NCBI GenBank assembly: GCA_963281255.1
Contig: OY725502.1
Span: 1,736,001-1,800,000, forward strand
Source: Aphrocallistes beatrix
Lineage: Eukaryota; Porifera; Hexactinellida; Sceptrulophora; Aphrocallistidae
Length of the DNA stretch: 64,000 nt
Direction: 5' to 3'
Under the pieces are notes generated by a model. It was not told the origin of the DNA. It worked only from the letters and a program-made list of their open reading frames with translations, and did no database searches. Positions 9,801 to 22,082 of this stretch are shown one piece after another (positions within the stretch are counted from its first letter, which is position 1; every line of letters begins with the position of its first letter). The position numbers and the translations under genes were made by a program.

Positions 9801-12800
9801 GGTCTTCAGCTGCTCGCTCTTCACCACGCACTTGGCCGGGTTGTACACGCGGATGTTCCAGGGGGAGCCCGGGATGTCTGCGCCGCTGTACTTCACTGAC
9901 ACCTTGGAGCTGCCCACCATTCCGGCGGTGAAGATGACGGAGCTGCTGAAGTCGGACTCCTCCTTCACGCGCACGGAGATGTGCTGTCCCCCCTCCAGCA
10001 CCCGCACCATCAGCTTGCCCGCCCCGGCGCCCTTGTGCTTCACAGTCATCGTCATTTCCTGTCCCGCCTGGACGGCCGTAGGGAGTTTGCCCTGGAAGGA
10101 AACCTTCTCCATGTCCACCACCTAGAGAGAGAGAGACGTAGCAGGTAGCTAACTGGGACTCCCGCACGAGTAATGCACACTCACCGTGATGGAGAACAGT
10201 CCCCCGGGTAGGTCCTCTCCGGCACACAGGACCTCTACGTCCACCTTCCCCGGCTCCTTGGGCACGAACTGTGCCAGGGCCGTAGCGTCCCCTGCGTCGT
10301 ACACCTTGACGGGGATCTTGGCGCCCGCCTGCTTCACCTTGACGGCCAGGCTCTGCATGTCCGGCACTCCGATGATGTGGAACTTGAACGGCTCCTTGAC
10401 CGGGAAGGCTTCCTCCTGCGGGTACTCCACCTTGAAGGCCGACGCGTCCACGCAGTTGACACGGAACGGAGAGCCCTTGACTCCCACTCCCGCCATGACC
10501 ACGTGCACGTAGAACACGCCGGGACGTCTGGGGGTCAGGCTGCCCTGCAGGATGCCTTTACTCGTCTACAGAATTCAATGATAGCTTAGTCGCACTCTCA
10601 ATAGGGAACAGGGAACGGGGAATGGGGAATGTTACCTCCTGGAGATGCATAGGGTCTCTAGGTATGTTGTCTCCACTGCCTCTCTGACACAGCACCTCCA
10701 GCTTAGAGGTGCTACCTGCCTCTGTCACATTCACTGTGAAGTCCACCGCCTTGTTCACCTTGCTCAGGTGACCGGTGGGCAGCGGGAGTCCACTCAGCTT
10801 CACCTACATAGACAACCATTAGACCAAGAATGGAGTCTGTCCTGTAGGCGATACGAATAACTGGAAGCTGTAAAATTCTGCTGAAAATTAAACAAAATTC
10901 CACAATTGTAACGGGTTGGTTCACAAGTGTATTAATACTCTGGGGTTGGAATAGACCCGAGTTATTGACTCCATTAATATTCTATGTCAGAATGATCTGG
11001 TCAATACAAATGTTAGTATTTGATTGGAAAACTAAATGAATTATTCGGATTTAGCTCAATTTGTTTGAGATATTTTAAGTGCTATTTATGCCAGTATTAA
11101 TAAATCCCAGGGAAACTTCTGCTTACTAATTTCCGGCTTAAGCCATTTGGGCGGGGATATATAAATTCGGGGTCATCTCAGTAGTCCCTAAGTTTTAGAT
11201 TTTAATAAATAATTCGTGATTAAAAAGGATAACGAGTCATAAGATAGAGAGGAAAACTGACCTTAGAAGGATCTGAAATTTCAAATATGAAAGGAGACTC
11301 GGGGATGGGAGAGTTGGCCCACAGGACGTTGGCCGTGTAGATGCCCTTTATCACTGCGTCTATCTTCACATTGTACACCCCATGCTCCTGGTCCTCCGCC
11401 ATGAACACCTGCACCTTCCCTCCGTCCGGCTTCTCCCCGATCACCTTCAGCTGGCCGGCCCCTCCGTGGGAGGTGTCCACGCTGAAGTCGATCGGCTTCC
11501 CCACCACCAGAGCGGCGACGGGGGTGAACGCGGACCCGAACACCCGGATGGCGCCCGCGTCAGGCGCGGTGATGCAGCTCATGATGAATGGAGATCCGGA
11601 GATGTGCGTGTTGTCGCACTCCACCGACACGGTGTAGCGGCCCTCCTCGAACACGGTGTAGGACACGTTGTAGAGCCCGTTGTCCTGGTCCAGAACGTCG
11701 ATGTTAGCCCCGCTGAAGTAGGGCTCGTCCGACGGGTCGAGGGGGGCGGGGACTATCCCAACCTTCAACACGTCCTTGACCACTAACCCCGGCTCGTTCG
11801 TAGAGATCACGAAGCCGGCCTTCTGACTGATGATGCACGTCCTGAGGCCGTCACCTGCTCGGACAAAACATTGAATGAAACATTCCGATCAGCTGACGCA
11901 ATGGTTGAGAGTTCGAATACTCGTCTGAGGAAGGAGGTACTGAACTCACCCTTGGCGGAATAAGTCCCAGTCTCGATCGCGCGGATGACCTTCATCTCGT
12001 AGGGAGAGGTGGGGATAGGGACACCTCCCCACAGGATCTCGAGAGTTACGTCTCCTAGCTCCCAGGGAGTGACGCTGGCCTGGAAAGTCCCGTCTTTGTT
12101 GTTCTGGATGTCTCCGGCGTAGGTGTTGACGGCACCCACGGCCCGCACCTCTGGGGTGCCGGGGCCCGCTAGCTTGGCTTGGATGGTGAACTCGATCGGC
12201 TTCTGGATCTTGGCGATGTTACTGCTGAGGCCGGGGCCGTACACGCTCACTTGACTCGAGTCGAACACCTGGGAGATGAAGGGGGTCCTGGGGAGGTCGT
12301 CTCCTGACCAAGCCATCGAGATCTCCGACTGGAAACAGATGGAATATATTTATCAAATTTCCCACAAGCAAATGCAGCTTACACTCGTATCGGAGTGCCG
12401 TGCTATATCTCACATTAGATGCAAATCGTAAGGAAGACAGGGTGCGACTTAAGTTATGTTCCATATTTAAATTAGCGCATATTAAAGCGAAATATTATAA
12501 TCATCCTTTATTGTAATTTAAGTAATAGCACCCTGTATTCTCAAAATATCTGGCAACTGAAATCACCTCTAACTCGTAACAGCTAATCTCACTCATTTCA
12601 TGAATTCTCCTTTTCAACCCTCTTGTATGAAACATTGCAGTTAAATTGGATATCAAGGATTATTGGAGCGTCCAATACATACATATGCATGTGAATATAT
12701 TTCTAATGGTAGAAGTAGAGAGGTAGGAACTGACCTTTCCGAGAGCGAGAGGGTTGAAGAGGACCTCCACGCTGAAGTTCCCCCGCCGACTGGTCTTGGT

Positions 12801-15586
12801 GGACACGATGCTGGGGTCCGAGGAGAGGACGGTCAGGTCTCCAGGCCCCGCCTGACTGATGTCCACCTGGATGGACTGCTGCTGGCGGATCTGCAGCAGG
12901 GAGGGGAGCGGGGTGTTGATGATGCACTGCTTCACGTCCGTCACGTTGATGGAGAGCGGCGAGTTCTCCACGTGGTCTGCAGGACACGTGACTGAGATCT
13001 ACACAAGCCATTCGTGAATAAATAGAAGTCAAGTTCAGCTACTAACACCGCTCAATGCGCACCTGGTAGATGCCTGCCACCAGAGGAGTGAAGGAAGCAA
13101 ACACCATGTCGTTAGGCCTGGGGTCCAGCGTGACGGGGGTGGGGTTGTCCCTCTTCTCCCCGAGGGCGGTGCACTTGAGCGCGGACGCATTCATCTTGCT
13201 CGCGCGGATCTGTAAGACGATAGGGTTGCCGGCCTTGGCCATTCCGTCCACATTCACGACCTCCACGCTGGACTGTCTGGGGTCCACCACGCACACGTTG
13301 TACGGGCTCCCGGGGGTCAGCTCCCCTCCCACGCGCAGCTCTATCGTGTCCACGCCGACGCGCACCGGGGTGTAGGTGATGTCGTACTTGCCCGCGGTGT
13401 ACGTCTTCACGGTCGGGTCCAGTCGGCTCTTGTCCGAGGCCACGATGTCGATGTCCAGCATGCCGGCGCTCCCGGGGGCGGAAACCTGGAGACAGACTCG
13501 TCACAGAACCGACTCACGACTGGCATGTGCTAGTGCACAGGACTACCTGAATGGTGGTAGGTCTGCCCACGATGGCGAACTCCCCGGAAATGACGGCGCC
13601 GGAGACCGTGCACTTGCTGGGGTCTATGGCCGCCAGGGTGAAGGGACTGTCCGGCACCTCCGACTTGCTCCAGCGCACGTGCAGCTTGATCTTCCCCGCC
13701 TTCTTGGGCTGGTAGGTGCACTGGTACACATGCGTCATGATCTCCTCCGTCTCGCAGTCGATCTTGATGGAGGCGTCCATGAGGGGAGCTATCTCCAGCT
13801 GCCCCGACCCAGCCTTGCTGCAGTCGACCGTGAAGATGTTGTTGCGTCCCACAAACGCCTTCTTGATCCCTTCTCCTGACACCGACACCTACACGCAGGG
13901 AGGATGAAGGATAGTTCGTAGGAATGCCTGACTCCAGTGACATACATTTTGGGCCCATTAGACATAATGTGGTGAAAAAGTGTCTTACTGAGTAGCTGAA
14001 TGCAGGAGCTAGCAGGGCCATCAAACAAAAGTTCATCATCAAATTTTAATAAAGTTGAATAAGTATTTCCCAATAGATTCCAACCCCTACAACTACTAAC
14101 TGAACTATTATTTCCTCATCAGGATTGTGGCGGGTCTTAACCTCAATACTAACCATGGATGAATACGAACAGGACAGACAGACAGACTAGTATAAATAGC
14201 TACCGCGTACCTTGCTGGAAATGGGCAGCATCCTGGCACTGCGGAAGTTGTTGAGGTAGGTGGCGATCAGCAGCTCATCGACACGCGGGTCTGTGAACTC
14301 CTCTGAGGTGAGGACGGAAGGTACGCCGAAGTGGTCGTGTGCCTTCTTCATCAGTTTGCGGATGTTCTCGCAGGCCTTGTGAGGGTCCAGCTCTGCTATC
14401 TCAGGGACGAGTCCCGGGCTCAGGGCTTCAAGGAAAGCGGCGAAGTTTAGAGAATCGTTCCAGTCCGAAGAGAAGTTGGTGATGTTCTTGTCCGGGAGCA
14501 CCTCGTTGATCCACTTGAGCAGTCTGTCGAAAGCGGAGGAGGAGAAGTAGGAGAGGTAGGTCATGACGGAGAGGTCGTCCACCAGAGGGTTGTTCAGGTC
14601 CTCGGGAGAGAGGATCATCGGAATGTCCAGGTGCTCCTCTGCCATCTTCATGCCGAGCCGACAGTTCTCGGTCCCGTTCCGTCTATCCAGGGAGGAGTGG
14701 TTGGGGATGAGGCCCGGCTTCAGTCGGTCCACAAGGGCACACAGCGACCTCCCGTCATTCCAGTCGGTAGTGAAGTTCTTGGTCTTCATGTCCGGGATCA
14801 TCCCGTTGATCCAGTTCAGCATGGCGTCCTTCGTGCTCACCGTCTTTCCGGAGCTTCGGATCTGGAACTCTTTGATCAGCGTCCACAGCAGCCCCATTAT
14901 CAGCTTGGCATTACCGTCGTACAGGTCCTTAGGTCCTAGATGACAAAGCAATTGGATAAAGCGTCGCACCTGAAAGTTCTAATAGGAATAATCCCATACA
15001 TGCCAACCGTCCCGTCTTTGGCGGGTCGTCCTGCTTTTTCCACTCTTCTATGGAGTTAATTTCGTGTCCCGTTTTTACATGAAACTTCCCAATTATGTCC
15101 CGCTTTTATCATGGCTCATATTGGCATGTATGTAATCTAATAAGCGATGTCGCTACCTAAGAACTACGTAGAAGTCAATAAAATATGCAAAATATGGATC
15201 TTTACAAGTGACCACTCACCTATGTTCACGAGGTGAATGTCGTTATTGTCCATGAAGTCTATGCACGACTTGAGATTTTCCAATTTCTGAGTCACATGGA
15301 CTGGTTTCTTGTTGTATCTCCCATTCCCCACCTTCTTGGGAGCTTTGAGGTTGTTGAGGAGGTATATAAGTAGCAACCCATCTCTCAGGTCGTGTCTCAG
15401 GTCGTTTATCCTCCATTCAGCTACTTTCAAATTCCCTCGTAGCTTATCATTCACCCAGTTGATGAAGGTTTTCTGCTGTATGCCCTGCCAATCTTGATGA
15501 GTGAAGAGACCCTCCTTACTCTCGTCAGGATACCCGAAGTCATCGGAGGCCAGGGGGAGGTAAGTCAAGCTCTTTTCAGACTCCAT
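6835..15586 (-). CDS. filamin B: three-CH-domain filamin with about 20 Ig repeats
   Basis: Actin-crosslinking filamin of the Jitterbug-like type. Exons from GT-AG sites: 15586-15220, 14935-14211, 13888-13547, 13485-13063, 12998-12735, 12328-11950, 11854-11262, 10803-10636, 10565-10185, and 10121 to the 3' end. Exons 1-2 encode three CH domains (DGLLLIYLLNNL; AMLNWINGMIP, DWNDGRSLCALV; WINEVLPDKNITNF, DWNDSLNFAAFL). Exons 3-10 encode about 20 filamin Ig repeats, recognised by strand-ending motifs such as IPGSPF, VPDSPF and HIAGSPY. Nine repeats precede the last exon and ten complete ones lie within it. Introns are short (61-458 bp). A 200-base gap (6927-7126) interrupts the final repeat, so the last ~30 codons and their frame are uncertain; the two candidate stops are at 6835-6837 and 6846-6848. 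It is a tandem paralogue of filamin A, transcribed the same way. Confidence 0.92.
6927..7126. other. assembly gap of 200 N inside filamin B
   Basis: Exactly 200 N. The round size suggests a placeholder rather than a measured length, so the frame cannot be carried across it. Coding sequence of the last filamin repeat abuts its right side. Confidence 0.98.
7127..10121 (-). CDS. large GC-rich terminal coding exon of filamin B (ten Ig repeats)
   Basis: One uninterrupted exon of ~3 kb follows a 63-bp intron (acceptor at 10122-10123). It encodes ten complete filamin Ig repeats plus the start of an eleventh. Repeat ends are visible as IPGSPWNIRV, VAGSPFVLEV, VPKSPFTVKV, IPGSPFEFNV, IAGSPYKMFI, VEGSPYKVPV, CGTPVMVSV, VPGSPFRLTI, IPGSPFKLNV and LPKSPYKFKV. 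The third repeat carries an extended insert (~25 residues around ENFQTPDDIPEDLELK). The exon is strikingly GC-rich compared with the surrounding AT-rich DNA. That is why long open frames also appear on the opposite strand. Confidence 0.93.
14211..15586 (-). CDS. actin-binding region of filamin B (three CH domains, exons 1-2)
   Basis: Exon 1 (15586-15220) encodes an N-terminal extension and most of CH1. Exon 2 (14935-14211) encodes the end of CH1, then complete CH2 and CH3. The intron between them is phase 1 after LVNI, the same position as in filamin A. CH2 and CH3 are in a single exon here but split by introns in filamin A, so intron gain or loss followed the duplication. Confidence 0.9.
14995..15132. 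repeat. MITE in filamin B intron 1
   Basis: 138-bp element with perfect 12-bp terminal inverted repeats (CATACATGCCAA / TTGGCATGTATG). The interior has GTCCCG and CCCGC blocks. A diverged relative lies at 17124-17303. It makes up about half of the 284-bp intron. Confidence 0.75.
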
Positions 15587-16053
15587 TCACAGTTTCAGAG
15601 TGATGCAGTACTGATAAGCGCAGATAGCTGTGAGTAAATGACGCAAGTAGAAACTGATCGATTTCCTTGTGGTTGTCTAACTAAGTACGAATTTAGCTGG
15701 AAATAAAGATATCATATCATGTCATATGTACGAGTAATATTATTTATGGCAATTGGCTACAAGTATGCTCGTAGGGAGAAGGGAGGAGGTAAACTCTGTG
15801 GATCAGAATAAAGTGTTAATTGAAAGCCAATGCAAATGCTGATCATTCGGTCACATTCAGAAATGTAAATCGTTTTCATTAGCACAAGCTGACGATGAAA
15901 CATTGGCATATAAATCGGCCGCAGTGTAACGATCGTTACGACTATTCCTCACTTTCTTAGGCCAATTTATTTCTGCTCGTATGCACGTAGTGGGTTTTAT
16001 TTCCCTAATGCGGGTCAGCGGGCTTCGGCCTTCAAATACGGATCACGTGGGAC
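15587..16053. other. 5' flank of filamin B
   Basis: About 470 bp upstream of the filamin B start codon. It presumably contains its promoter. No clear core elements, genes or repeats are recognised. Confidence 0.4.
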
Positions 16054-16386
16054 CATAGGCGTCGGAAATGGACCCGCTGGCCCTTCGGGCCGCCCGGCCC
16101 AATCGATTCCGAGGCCGCTACATCCACGGCATTAATAAATATCACACTTACAATTCACTAACATAAATAAAACTCTATAGAAATCGACTATCCTTTCTGC
16201 TTTCTCCGGTCGTCTGTCATGATGTTAGTTGCTATGTTTTAGTGGATACAGTAATTACACTGCATGATACACGGTTCTAGGACTTTGGGAATATATTAGG
16301 TAAGCTTGAACCCAGCCAGATAGGCTCTGGGCCTATCTGGCCCATAACCGACGATGCCGGGTAACTGGGTGGGTCCGACGCCTATG
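16054..16386. repeat. hAT-like MITE with perfect 8-bp target duplication
   Basis: 333-bp element with 13-bp terminal inverted repeats (CATAGGCGTCGGA at both ends). It is flanked by a direct 8-bp repeat CGTGGGAC at 16046-16053 and 16387-16394. The same octamer recurs once more immediately downstream. GC-rich interior, no coding capacity. Confidence 0.75.
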
Positions 16387-16394
16387 CGTGGGAC

Positions 16395-17123
16395 CTATGC
16401 GTGGGACCTATGCTGTGTTAAGTCAGGTCTGCTGGAGCGCCGACACTGGAGACACTGAAAGGGGATAAAGGGAGCCGAGCTAGCTCCGGAAGCAGGGATA
16501 CCTGCTAATATTACCCTCAAACGGTGTTGAGCTACAATAGAAATTGCAAAGATTCCTGACAGCCTACATGATTTTCCAAAGCAGTGGCTCTCAACATTAA
16601 TTTCTACCTACAAAATAATGCATTCATTGTTGTCTCCCCTACTCTATACGCAGACAAGTGTTGAAGACAACAATGGTATCCGATACGAATAGCCTTCTAT
16701 CTCCCTGTCCCCTTAATTTAAGCTCCGGTACATGGGATCCCTTCCTCTCAAGAGAGAATCCTGGGAGAACCACTGTTCTACAGTCATGCCGAGGTGTTTT
16801 ATTCCCCTAAACATAACGTATATAGCCATAGGTCGTGAAAAGATCGGCGAATCGCGAATTGCAAAGGGTGCACTTGGTGCACCTTTTCCTTTTTTAGGTA
16901 GAACGAATTTTTCAGATGACGATCCATAAAATTCACATTTAATTTCGACGGTTTTCAATGACTGGTAGGTATATGTACGATTCTTTTACTCCCTTGAAAA
17001 TTAGGGTGAATATACCTCCAAACTCAACTTCACAATAATATTGATCAATAATTGTCCAAAGTTTCCTAATATTCACAAATAACAAACAACTCGGATGGAT
17101 CTAGTGAATTAAATCACATATTT
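16395..17123. other. noncoding, nothing recognised
   Basis: AT-rich sequence without recognisable genes or well-defined repeats. Short open stretches on both strands show no family motif. Confidence 0.4.
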
Positions 17124-17303
17124 ACATACTTGCCAACTGTCCCGTTTTTGACGGGATGTCCCGCTTTTTTCACTCTTCTATTGAGCTAATATTCACGAGT
17201 GTCCCCGCTTTTACATGAAATTTCCCCATGATGTCCCGCTTTTTTTAATCCTATAAATTCAACGCTGCCTCTCGCTTTTATCATGGCTTAAGTTGGCATA
17301 TAT
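17124..17303. repeat. second copy of the CATAC-TGCCAA MITE
   Basis: Diverged relative of the element at 14995-15132. It has the same start (ACATACTTGCCAACTGTCCCG-like), CCCGC blocks and ending (ATGGCTTAAGTTGGCATA). Confidence 0.6.
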
Positions 17304-18337
17304 TGTATTTACCATCATCCAAATATAGTACTTGGGAAAATAGATACGCCATTATACATACTACGTAGTTTGTTATGATAGTAGGGCGGGAATAATCACA
17401 ACCATGGGCGGATATCGGGGGATTTGGGAGGGGGGGCACGTGCACTATTGATCAACCTATAATACAAGGTATAGAGAGTAATGCGCATTGTGCACACGAG
17501 CTCTCAGAACCAAGTTGCTCCTCCGATGGCCACAATCATTGGCGTAGAGTTAACCAAATTAGGGGGGGGCTGCCCCCCTCCACTTTTCAAGAAGTTGATC
17601 TGGCCTCCCGGAACCGGCGGCTAGATCCACCGATAAAATGGAAGGTGTCCTCAGCTAGAGAGGTAGACTAGTTCTTTTTAGAAGAATTTAGTATGTATTG
17701 AATTATATTATTGCGATAGTACAAAGTATCAATTAAATTATGTTGCTCTTAAAGATTTATCGCTAGACTGATGGTGAGGCAGTGGGTCATTGGACCCCCT
17801 ACTTTTTTGGAAAAATACGAAAACTCTGCGAATATGGCCACAAAAATATAGGCCCGGCACGTCCTGGAATGTTGAAGTGGAAGTGAAAGTGAAAGTGAAA
17901 ATGAAAATGAAAGTGGGTTATTTTTATTTATACCTTTGACCCCAAGTATTCCCAAGGATAGACACCAAAATAACATCTAAACAAAAACCTACCTGAACCA
18001 GTCAACAATAAGATCAGTCGAATAAAGAATCCAAAATGTAAACTGAGACAAGCCTACTACTAAATAGGATGCTTTGTGGGAGGTAAATATTTGTGATTCA
18101 GATAAGCCTAAGTTTCAAATTTGGAATCAACTCATACCAAATTGGAACTACCTGTGATAAGTCATATGTCAAATATTTTCGTTCTAGTGTTGTAGCCAAG
18201 AAAATGTAGATTCATGGTTTCAGTCGCAAATATAATTGACTGATACTTTCTTCATTCTGTGTGTTAACAATTATTTTAATCCTCTTGATGACTTCTTCAT
18301 TCTGTTTGTTAGCAATTATTTTAATTGAGAAAAAAAT
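17304..18337. other. noncoding with a GAAAGT-type microsatellite
   Basis: No gene recognised. Contains G-rich tracts near 17430 and 17560 and a (GAAAGT)n-like simple repeat at 17875-17915. The flank of that simple repeat (TTTATACCTTTGACCCCA) recurs near 60520. Confidence 0.4.
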
Positions 18338-18565
18338 CGTTCGGATTAGTGAATTTGTTCCGATTAGTGAAATAACACTAATTCAATGGGATATTAACTA
18401 TAAAAAATTTGAATTGTTAGAATATTAGGATAATATTTTGTTATAATTACTTCTTTAAGGAGGTTTCTCAATCTTATTGAAGTGTATAGTATTATAAACG
18501 TTGATTTAAAGCATAGAGGCGAAAAAGATTATATTTCGGGTGTTCGGATTAGCGAGGGTGTACTG
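18338..18565. repeat. pogo-like MITE fragment (one end)
   Basis: Ends GCGAGGGTGTACTG followed by TA, and carries the GTTCGGATTAGTGAA blocks of the complete element at 43424-43754, in reverse orientation. The other end is missing. Confidence 0.65.
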
Positions 18566-18608
18566 TATTAGAATATACAATGCATCTCACCAGCTTTATT
18601 AAAGACAG

Positions 18609-18869
18609 ATGATCAGCAGAGGAGAAGATAGTGCTAATCAAGAATGGAATGCGAGTTGTTTCCTTTTAGATTCAGCTCTCAACATTATACTGACTGATAA
18701 AAACTGTCATGTCTGCATATTCTCCTACACAGGAGCACTGATTCACAAGTTAGGGAAGGAAGGAGAAGAGAAAGGAGAATTCATTCAGTCAATTGGCATA
18801 ACTATGGATTCAGAAGGACGGTTTGTTGTTGTGTCATCTAACCCTAACCACTATATCCAACTTTTCTGA
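18609..18869 (+). pseudogene. NHL-repeat protein fragment
   Basis: An 86-codon open stretch with about one and a half NHL beta-propeller repeats. LDSALNIILTDKNCHVCIFS and FIQSIGITMDSEGRFVVVSS match the NHL pattern (D-x-x-G-N-I-x-V-x-D), and the stretch ends at the blade-closing HYIQLF. NHL propellers occur at the C terminus of TRIM-NHL ubiquitin ligases and related proteins. There is no RING, B-box or upstream propeller nearby, so it is most likely the last part of a decayed copy or an isolated terminal exon. It lies next to a pogo-like MITE fragment. Confidence 0.55.
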
Positions 18870-19195
18870 GTTTCGATAGAATTGATTGGACATTTAGTTT
18901 AGTATATCATGGACTACGTGTTAGTGATTGTTTGGTAGTTTTAGACTATTCTACAAGTATATATTTATTGTCTTTGTCTATGTGTAGTGCATAGATTGAT
19001 CGTTAAAAGAAAAATGGATTTTAGTTACGTTTTCAAATTTCCAAATTTTAATTTCAAACTCGGGACTATTTAGTAGGTATAGAGGAAATATAAATTCTCT
19101 CTAACTAAACTTCTTATTAATCGCGGTCATGACCTACTTAATACACGGCTGTGTATATCACCGAGGAGGCCTGAAAAATAGAAGGCCAGTTTTAA
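18870..19195. other. noncoding, nothing recognised
   Basis: About 330 bp of AT-rich DNA between the NHL fragment and the left arm of the inverted-repeat element starting near 19196. Confidence 0.4.
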
Positions 19196-19390
19196 CACAG
19201 TTAAAATGTAATTAGACCGATAGAACAAAAACCAAATGCGATAATCTTTTGAAATGTATAAATATCATATACAAACATCAATCAGGCTATACAATTCAGC
19301 TGTCAAAAAGTTGATGTGTCATCATGTTATTGCACAACAGGCTCTTTTTAGAGAAAAAAATTATGCTGTTCTTGCTCATTTAAAACATTA

Positions 19391-21984
19391 CAAGCGCGCT
19401 TCGCTTGCTTGCGCTGCGCGGCTGGCGGACACTTCGTGTCCGCCGGAGGCTCCCTTCTGTCGCCTGGGGTCACATTGGTTAATTATAAGGGAGATACATC
19501 TCTAAATATGTCTATTCTACTGTGCTAATCGATATCACTCGAAAAATCACCAGATTTGTGAATTTAAAAATTTTTGATGCGTAATGATGACGTCATAACA
19601 AAGTGATGAGTCATCATTTTTTATGATAGTCGCATCATATGTGAGACATGTTAGTATACAGATTCTATTAAAATTTCAGCCTTCTATCTCCTATAATGGC
19701 TGAGTTATGCCCGAATAACTGTGTTGCTTAACTTTTAAAAATGTGACAATGACGTCATAATTCCATGCTGAGTCGACATTTTGTTCTGAACTCAGAACTT
19801 ACTGGAGCCATAGCTAAAATACTTCCACATGCCAAAAATCAACCTCCTGCGCCCGGCAGTTTCTTCAATCAATTCGTTACAGATATATATATATATATAT
19901 ATATACAAGCGCGCTTCGCGGCTGGCGGACACTTTGTGTCCGCCGGAGGCTCCCTTCGGTCGCCTGGAGTCACATTGGTTAATTATAAGGGAGATAACAT
20001 CTCTAAATATGTCTGTTCTACTGTGCTAATCGATATCACTCGAAAAATCACCAAATTTGTCAATTTTAAAATTTTTGATGCGTAATGATGACGTCATAAC
20101 AAAGTGATGAGTCATCATTTTTGATGAAAGTCGCATCATATGTGAGGTATGTTAGTATACAGATTCTCTTAAAATTTCAGCCTTCAATCTCCTATAATGG
20201 CTGAGTTATGCCCGAATAACTGTGTTGCTTAACTTTTAAAAATGTGACAATGACGTCATAATTCCATGATGAGTCAACATTTTGCTCTGAACTCAGAAAT
20301 TACTGGAGCCATAGCCAAAAGACTCCCACATGCTAAAAATCAGCCTTCTGCGCCCGGCAGTTTCTTCAATCAATTCGTTACAGATATATATATATATATA
20401 TATATATAGATATACAAGCGCGCTTCGCGATTGCTTGCGCTGCGCGGCTGGCGAACACTTCGCGTCCGCCGGAGGCTCCCTTCGGTCGCCTGGAGTCACA
20501 TTGGTTAATTATAAGGGAGATACATCTCTAAATATGTCTATTCTACTGTGCTAATCGATATCACTCGAAAAATCACCAGATTTGTGAATTTAAAAATTTT
20601 TGATGCGTAATGATGACGTCATAACAAAGTGATGAGTCATCATTTTTTATGATAGTCGCATCATATGTGAGACATGTTAGTATACAGATTCTATTAAAAT
20701 TTCAGCCTTCTATCTCCTATAATGGCTGAGTTATGCCCGAATAACTGTGTTGCTTAACTTTTAAAAATGTGACAATGACGTCATAATTCCATGATGAGTC
20801 AACATTTTGCTCTGAACTCAGAAATTGCTGGAGCCATAGCCAAAAGACTCCCACATGCTAAAAATCAGCCTTCTGCGCCCGGCAGTTTCTTCAATCAATT
20901 CGTTACAGATATATATATATATATATATATATAGATATACAAGCGCGCTTCGCGATTGCTTGCGCTGCGCGGCTGGCGAACACTTCGCGTCCGCCGGAGG
21001 CTCCCTTCGGTCGCCTGGAGTCACATTGGTTAATTATAAGGGAGATACATCTCTAAATATGTCTATTCTACTGTGCTAATCGATATCACTCGAAAAATCA
21101 CCAGATTTGTGAATTTAAAAATTTTTGATGCGTAATGATGACGTCATAACAAAGTGATGAGTCATCATTTTTTATGATAGTCGCATCATATGTGAGACAT
21201 GTTAGTATACAGATTCTATTAAAATTTCAGCCTTCTATCTCCTATAATGGCTGAGTTATGCCCGAATAACTGTGTTGCTTAACTTTTAAAAATGTGACAA
21301 TGACGTCATAATTCCATGATGAGTCGACATTTTGCTCTGAGCTCAGAACTTACTGGAGCCATAGCCAAAATACTCCCACATGCCAAAAATTAGCTTTCTA
21401 TGACCGGCAGTTTCTTCAATCAATTCGTTACAGATATATATATATATATATATATACACATACACAATAATCGAGTTTTAATAGTAAGGACAAGCGCGCT
21501 TCGCGCTTGCTTGTGCTGCGCGGCTGGCGGACACTTTGTGTCCGCCAGAGGCTCCCTTCGGTCGCCTAGAGTCACATTGGTTAATTATAAGGGAGATAAC
21601 ATCTCTAAATATGTCTGTCCTACTGTGCTAATCGATATCACTCGAAAAATCACCAAATTTGTGAATTTAAAAATTTTTGATGCGTAATGATGACGTCATA
21701 ACAAAGTGATGAGTCATCATTTTTTGATGATAGTTACATCATATGTGAGACATGTTAGTATACAGATTCTATTAAAATTTCAGCCTTCTATCTCCTATAA
21801 TGGCTGAGTTATGCCCGAATAACTGTGTTGCTTAACTTTTAAAAATGTGACAATGACGTCATAATTCCATGCTGAGTCGACATTTTGTTCTGAACTCAGA
21901 ACTTACTGGAGCCATAGCTAAAATACTTCCACATGCCAAAAATCAACCTCCTGCGCCCGGCAGTTTCTTCAATCAATTCGTTAC

Positions 21985-22023
<39 letters not shown>

Positions 22024-22045
22024 CATCGAGTTTTAATAGTAAGGA
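19391..22045 (-). mobile_element. head-to-tail array of five Helitron-like elements
   Basis: Five ~510-555-bp units in the same orientation: 19391-19905, 19906-20414, 20415-20939, 20940-21490 and 21491-22045. Read on the minus strand, each contains GTAACGAATTGATTGAAGAA near its 5' end and ends with a GC-rich hairpin cluster finishing in GCGCGCTTG. Units three and four are nearly identical. At 21490/21491 the 3' end of one unit (CTTG) abuts the 5' end of the next (TCCTTACTATT) with no base between. Other joints fall in (AT)n tracts. There is no coding capacity; apparent short reading frames are repeat-derived. Confidence 0.75.
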
Positions 22046-22082
22046 TATACAATCATCGAGTTTTAATAGTAAGGATGTATAT

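Noticed and set aside
7372..10227. Long open frames on both strands overlapping filamin B (up to ~600 codons)
   Set aside because: They are low-complexity Arg/Gly/Pro/His-rich shadows of a GC-rich coding exon. The filamin frame alone has domain structure and correct splice sites.
11890..11930. tRNA B-box-like sequence (GAGAGTTCGAATACTC) in a filamin B intron
   Set aside because: No cloverleaf or A-box at proper spacing could be built; too short for a tRNA or SINE call.
19391..22045. CRISPR-like array
   Set aside because: The units are ~510-550 bp with no short repeat/spacer structure, and the context is animal DNA with transposons.
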